The notes below the pieces were generated by a model that did not search any database, was not told where the DNA came from, and saw only the letters and a list, made by a program, of their open reading frames with translations. A program made the translations under genes and the position numbers. A stretch of 64,000 bases of DNA, taken from Rotaria macrura. Taxonomy: Eukaryota > Rotifera > Eurotatoria > Philodinida > Philodinidae. The stretch covers positions 62,001-126,000 of the forward strand of contig OENT01000086.1 in assembly GCA_900239685.1 (NCBI GenBank), in the 5' to 3' direction. The stretch's first letter is position 1. Every line of letters starts with the position of its first letter. This document shows, piece by piece, positions 60,001 to 64,000 of this stretch.

Positions 60001-60332
60001 CTGCTTTGTTTAAACATGATCTGTATTCGTTTTTCAAGACGTTTTACGTATCTGTCGTTAACCTGCAAGTTCTTATCCACATCAATTCAGTCTTGCATGA
60101 GTATTTTCTCCTCAAAATTTACTTTCAACTTAAGATGTATGTGTCAATTTACAGAAGAGAGCATTTGTAAAAAAAAAAGTAAACTTTCACTAATATTCAG
60201 AACTAATATCGACTTTCATACACGTCAAAATCCTCAATTAAAACTGAATTAGTCAAAATAATATTATGATCGTTGATTCATGAACAAAAAGGTATGGATC
60301 AGTATAGATTAAGATGTTTGTGCTCGTCAATG
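57093..60332. other. Intergenic, no recognised gene
   Basis: AT-rich. Frames at 57291-57527, 58090-58317, 58764-59057, 59010-59216 and 59950-60252 show no motif or credible splice structure. Confidence 0.35.
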
Positions 60333-60905
60333 TTAGTTTTGTTTGTAAAAACATCTGTTTGTCCAGATTCTACTTGTAGACAAAGTCAGATTGTACGAAT
60401 TTTCCAGCTGCGTCATAAAATATATTTGCAAGCATGATATTACTACGGCTATTAGGTTGACCTTTTTGTAAATCACACCAATCAGCAAAGGACACACATT
60501 TGCGTGAAGACAGAAAACGAGGATGATCACCAAAAGTAACAAAAGCACTAGACATACAATAAGGACACGGTGAAACTTTTTACTTAGATATTGATATCTG
60601 TTCGATTAAGAAAAATTGTGTATTTAGATAAAGATTTTCAAAATTTTGCGTTGAAAATCATACTTGTCTCTTTACAATTAACATTAAAAATTTAGCACAA
60701 ATCTTTTTTCTACTTAGCTTTTATTTGATTTTCCGTAGTATTTGAGTAGTAGCAATAATTCTACATGTTCTATATGAAATAACTCATTCGTATGATATTT
60801 GTTTTCTGTACTCACTTTCTGAAACGTTGAAGCTGATCAAATGCCAGAAGAACTGTTGAATGAAAAGATCGGTCAAGGATGAAACAGTTTCTAACGAGTT
60901 TTTAT
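60333..60905 (-). pseudogene. Possible single-pass membrane protein fragment, two competing frames
   Basis: On the minus strand an upstream segment up to 60816 reads CFILDRSFHSTVLLAFDQLQ, then RFRK, and stops at a donor (CAGAAA|GTGAGT). After a 218 bp intron, an acceptor (CGAACAG, exon from 60597) joins in phase to YQYLSKKFHRVLIVCLVLLL and a strong transmembrane segment. Beyond the membrane segment the same frame runs to 60333 with an unconvincing composition. The next frame (ATG at 60555 to TAG at 60370) gives the more protein-like KCVSFADWCDLQKGQPNSRS and ends QSDFVYK. A frameshift between the two would explain both. No family recognised. The upstream end of the first exon is not fixed. Confidence 0.3.
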
Positions 60906-63900
60906 TCGTCGAGAATTCTATATGTACAAGAAGAAAACGATCAGAGTTCAACTCTTACATTCCACAATGTTTCACCTGTCTAATATTTTGCGATTCGCGA
61001 AAAAAAACATTTGATGCACACTGACGAACAAGCAATATATTTAACAAGAATGTTTTTTTGTTCTGTACATCCTTCAAAATGTATGACCCTGTTTTCTTTC
61101 TCAATACTTATCGTCAACCATAAAACCATGTGGAGCATGATGCGTGGTGACTAAACATTATTTACTTGTTATTGTTTTTCCTCTCAAACTTGGAAAAACC
61201 TATGATCAGTTCTTGTATTGTTATCATTTACAACATAATCACTCGGAAATATTATGCCAGGGTATTTTTATCCAACATGACATTATTTAAATGGCAATGA
61301 ATATGGTCAATATTTTCTTTAGTGTAGGCACGATAAACAACGAAACATGGCAAATGCAAGAAATGAGAATGCCTAAGAAATCTATAAAAAGATAATAAGA
61401 ACATATATATATATATATGTCACTTAACAAAATGTCAATATTGGAAAAAATAATTAAAAAAAGACTGTTCATCAATGAATCGATTTGAATGAGACTGTCT
61501 GAATGAATTGTAGAAATAAGACTTCAATGAAAATTTTCTTTCTAAATTTAAATTTATTTACCGATTTTGTGTTAGTTGACGTGGATGTGTATGCTAGTTT
61601 TGCTTTATCTTTAAGTTATTATTCAATTTACAGAGTTGTTTGCTTATCAATAGTGAATTCGTTGAATTGAATTCACTCACTGTTTGCTCGGTTTTAATTC
61701 GAAAAACTAAAAAAACATTTTGATCGATTTTAGAGAAATAGTTTATCATATTTCCATGGAAGAAATGATGTTTGAATCTATTTCAACAAAAATAATATAA
61801 TTGAAACCGAATCATAAATTGCAAACGAAGGTTGTACCAGTACTTTTTTTCTCATATTAGGCTTAACCAACGTAAGAATCAGAATCAATCGTAAAAGAAT
61901 ATTACTGTAGCCGATAATCGATTTGAAGATTATGTCGTTTTATTCCTATGTTTATTTTCTATCATAATCATCGATCGAATTTTACGTCATTTTGTATTGA
62001 GCATCCTAACATATGTTGAGAGAAACTGGAGTCAAAATTGCGGATTTTTATATTAGAATAGATAGAGGAGTTTGTATTGAGTATTCATTTCGTTTTGCTG
62101 CAGTGCAAGAATAAAATTTGCAATAGTTTACATAAAAGATACCCTTTATTTTTATTTGTTTTTATTCAAACTCAATTGTTGCCAACCAACTAGCTGGAAA
62201 TTTTATCGTACCATTGTAAATATATTAGTCGAAATCGATTACATTGGCAAAAGGTCTTCACAACAACAGAAAACGACAACAGTACTGGATTAGATCACAA
62301 ATAAAAAAAGTGTTCTTCTTTTGAATTTGGTTCCATAGATTTGTGCATTTTAGTTGAGTCTCGAAATTATTGAACAAGAGAGACGCATCTACCTATGAAA
62401 CAACAAAACGGCTCTATCTAATTAACTGTAGAATTAAATAGACTCTAATCGTTGTGTGGAACTTTTATTAAAAAAAGGATTGTTTTTTTTTATAATTTTT
62501 ACAATTTCTCACAAGTTACAACGAGTAATAGGTATTCCGTTGTCGAAGTAACATGTCGGATTGTTATTTTTGACCAATATCCATGCATTTACGTGAGTTC
62601 ATGATCATGAAATTCCATGCACCGTACATAGACTATTTCAAATTTCCCGAAAAAAATAATTCTATCCTTACTTCTATAGAAATGAATATGCTTTCCTTCC
62701 AAAGGTTTCAGAAAAACATCTAGTTACAATTTTCTAAATCCTACGAATTCAATATGAAATTTTATTCTTTCTAATTAAGCACATATTATCTATGAGAATT
62801 TTCCCGTATTCGGTCAGACAGAATGAACTATATCTATGAAAAATAAGTCTCTCGTACATTTTTCTTAATTAAAAGAATTATTCTGCTTTCTTTTTTTAGA
62901 AGAGATGTTTAATAAAATTTCCCATGAGTGGACAGGTACTAGATAAATTTATTGATCAAATTTTTTTGTCCACATTGGTAAAAACGTACGACACAAGATG
63001 AATATGAGACGACATGTTGCCACGCCAACTTTATGTCAGAAGGATAGGCAGAAGAAATTTTTGGTGTTTTCGTCATTGTGCCGCGTATATATTTGGAATG
63101 ATAACAACTCTTGCAGCCGAATGCAAAGAGGAATGTATTGTTGAAAGAATGGCACTAGTGAAACAGCGGACTTGTGATCTTGAGAAGAACTACTTCGGTG
63201 GGTTTTACAAGATTTTTCAGCTCCATTAAGTTTCTATAACTGACTTGAACAACTTGATTCAATTCAGAGAAATCAATTAGTTTGAAGTACTTGGATATTT
63301 GTGAAGCTAATTCAAATGGGTAAATGTCAAATCTGAATTATGTCGACGTACTTTGCAGTAATTAGTATCCCATAGTAAATAGATGGCCGGTTTTTCCATT
63401 TCCATTTTCTTTTTCTTATCATCTAATAGCTTTATATTGAAAACGAGTAATTCCATAAGATGCCTTGTGAAAAGCTCCACCTGAATTCATCAAGTCAAAT
63501 TGATTTCTATTAAGCACTTTGTGTCGTTAAAAAAGAATGTTCTTATTTATGTTATTGATTTCAGTACTAAATAAATTATTTAGTAGGCTCATTCCATTGT
63601 GCGTAAAGTTTCGATTTACTGTCCTTTTCGTTTTCTACCACCCACGCCCTCTCCGAATTTGGCTTTACGGGAATTTTTTTTCTTTTTTTGGTAAACGAAG
63701 ATATCATTAGATAGAGGGGAATTCGTTCAATTAAATAGCTTTATTAATTGATTTGCTTCACATTCACATCTCTTGACCTTTTTGATCGGCCCGATTAATA
63801 AAGCGATTGAAATCCAATAGAATCTTACTCTTGACATTCAAAATTTAGTAAAAATAATCGACAGAACGTTAAAAGTTTCGTTACATATCTTTTACTAATC

Positions 63901-64000
63901 AGTTTCAATCAATATCTTGAGAGATATTCGAATTCCTATTTTCTGAGGAAGTTTGATTGTAACAGACGGTAAAATATATGTAATTATATTCTTTGCCCTC
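60906..64000. other. Intergenic, no recognised gene
   Basis: AT-rich to the window end, with a short (TA)n at about 61404-61419. A plus-strand frame at 63014-63229 is less AT-rich and contains AAECKEECIVERMALVKQRT. It could be an exon, but no family or splice partner was identified. Confidence 0.3.

Noticed and set aside
1-64000. CRISPR arrays, prophage or bacterial operons
   Set aside because: No regularly spaced direct repeats, no gene clusters on one strand and no ribosome-binding-site pattern. The window is eukaryotic.

Overview
The window reads as nuclear DNA of a bdelloid rotifer. It is strongly AT-rich, genes are sparse and interrupted by GT-AG introns, the 7TM receptor closely resembles the rhodopsin-like receptors I know from Rotaria and Adineta, and decayed class II transposons fill much of the space between genes. 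The assignment rests on protein style and recall, not on a search, so treat the genus as open.

Layout. 1-9 kb: mostly non-coding, with a TA-flanked TIR element (2670-3097), a degenerate coding stretch (about 3240-3720), a well-supported two-exon gene for a secreted histidine-rich protein (4078-4928, minus), a long-TIR element (5757-6634) and a possible small two-exon gene (6869-7289, minus). 9.6-13.4 kb: a rhomboid intramembrane protease in two exons split by a 2.77 kb intron. 16.4-24 kb: transposon cluster, with a hAT element (16939-18533, perfect 8-bp target duplication) nested in another TIR element, a foldback element (19033-19404) and a second hAT with TAGGTTAGG-type subterminal repeats (21109-22176, perfect 8-bp duplication). 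24.2-29.2 kb: a large inverted repeat whose left arm carries a nested hAT-like MITE. Its right arm ends just before a cytochrome b561 (ferric-reductase-like) exon at 29218-29997. 30-40 kb: decayed elements, including a perfect palindrome centred on the only N that I noticed (32361-32677), a FLYWCH/MULE Mutator-like element (36179-38487) and a small hAT MITE (39435-39613). 41-42 kb: a rhodopsin-like GPCR on the minus strand. 42.5-44.7 kb: another long-TIR element. 48.1-55.1 kb: a single-exon gene, minus strand, for a roughly 2,270-2,306-residue NACHT NTPase with a long helical (HEAT/ARM-like) C-terminus. 55-64 kb: two small inverted-repeat elements, one possible membrane-protein gene fragment (60333-60905, minus), and otherwise nothing recognisable.

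The genes do not form an operon or an evident pathway. Rhomboid, b561 and GPCR are membrane proteins, and the histidine-rich protein is secreted. The NACHT protein is the best candidate for an unusual system: its architecture is that of a STAND signalling/immune NTPase with a very long sensor-like repeat region and no recognisable effector domain. The other notable theme is the density of hAT, Mutator, foldback and TA-target elements, many with intact target duplications but broken transposases.
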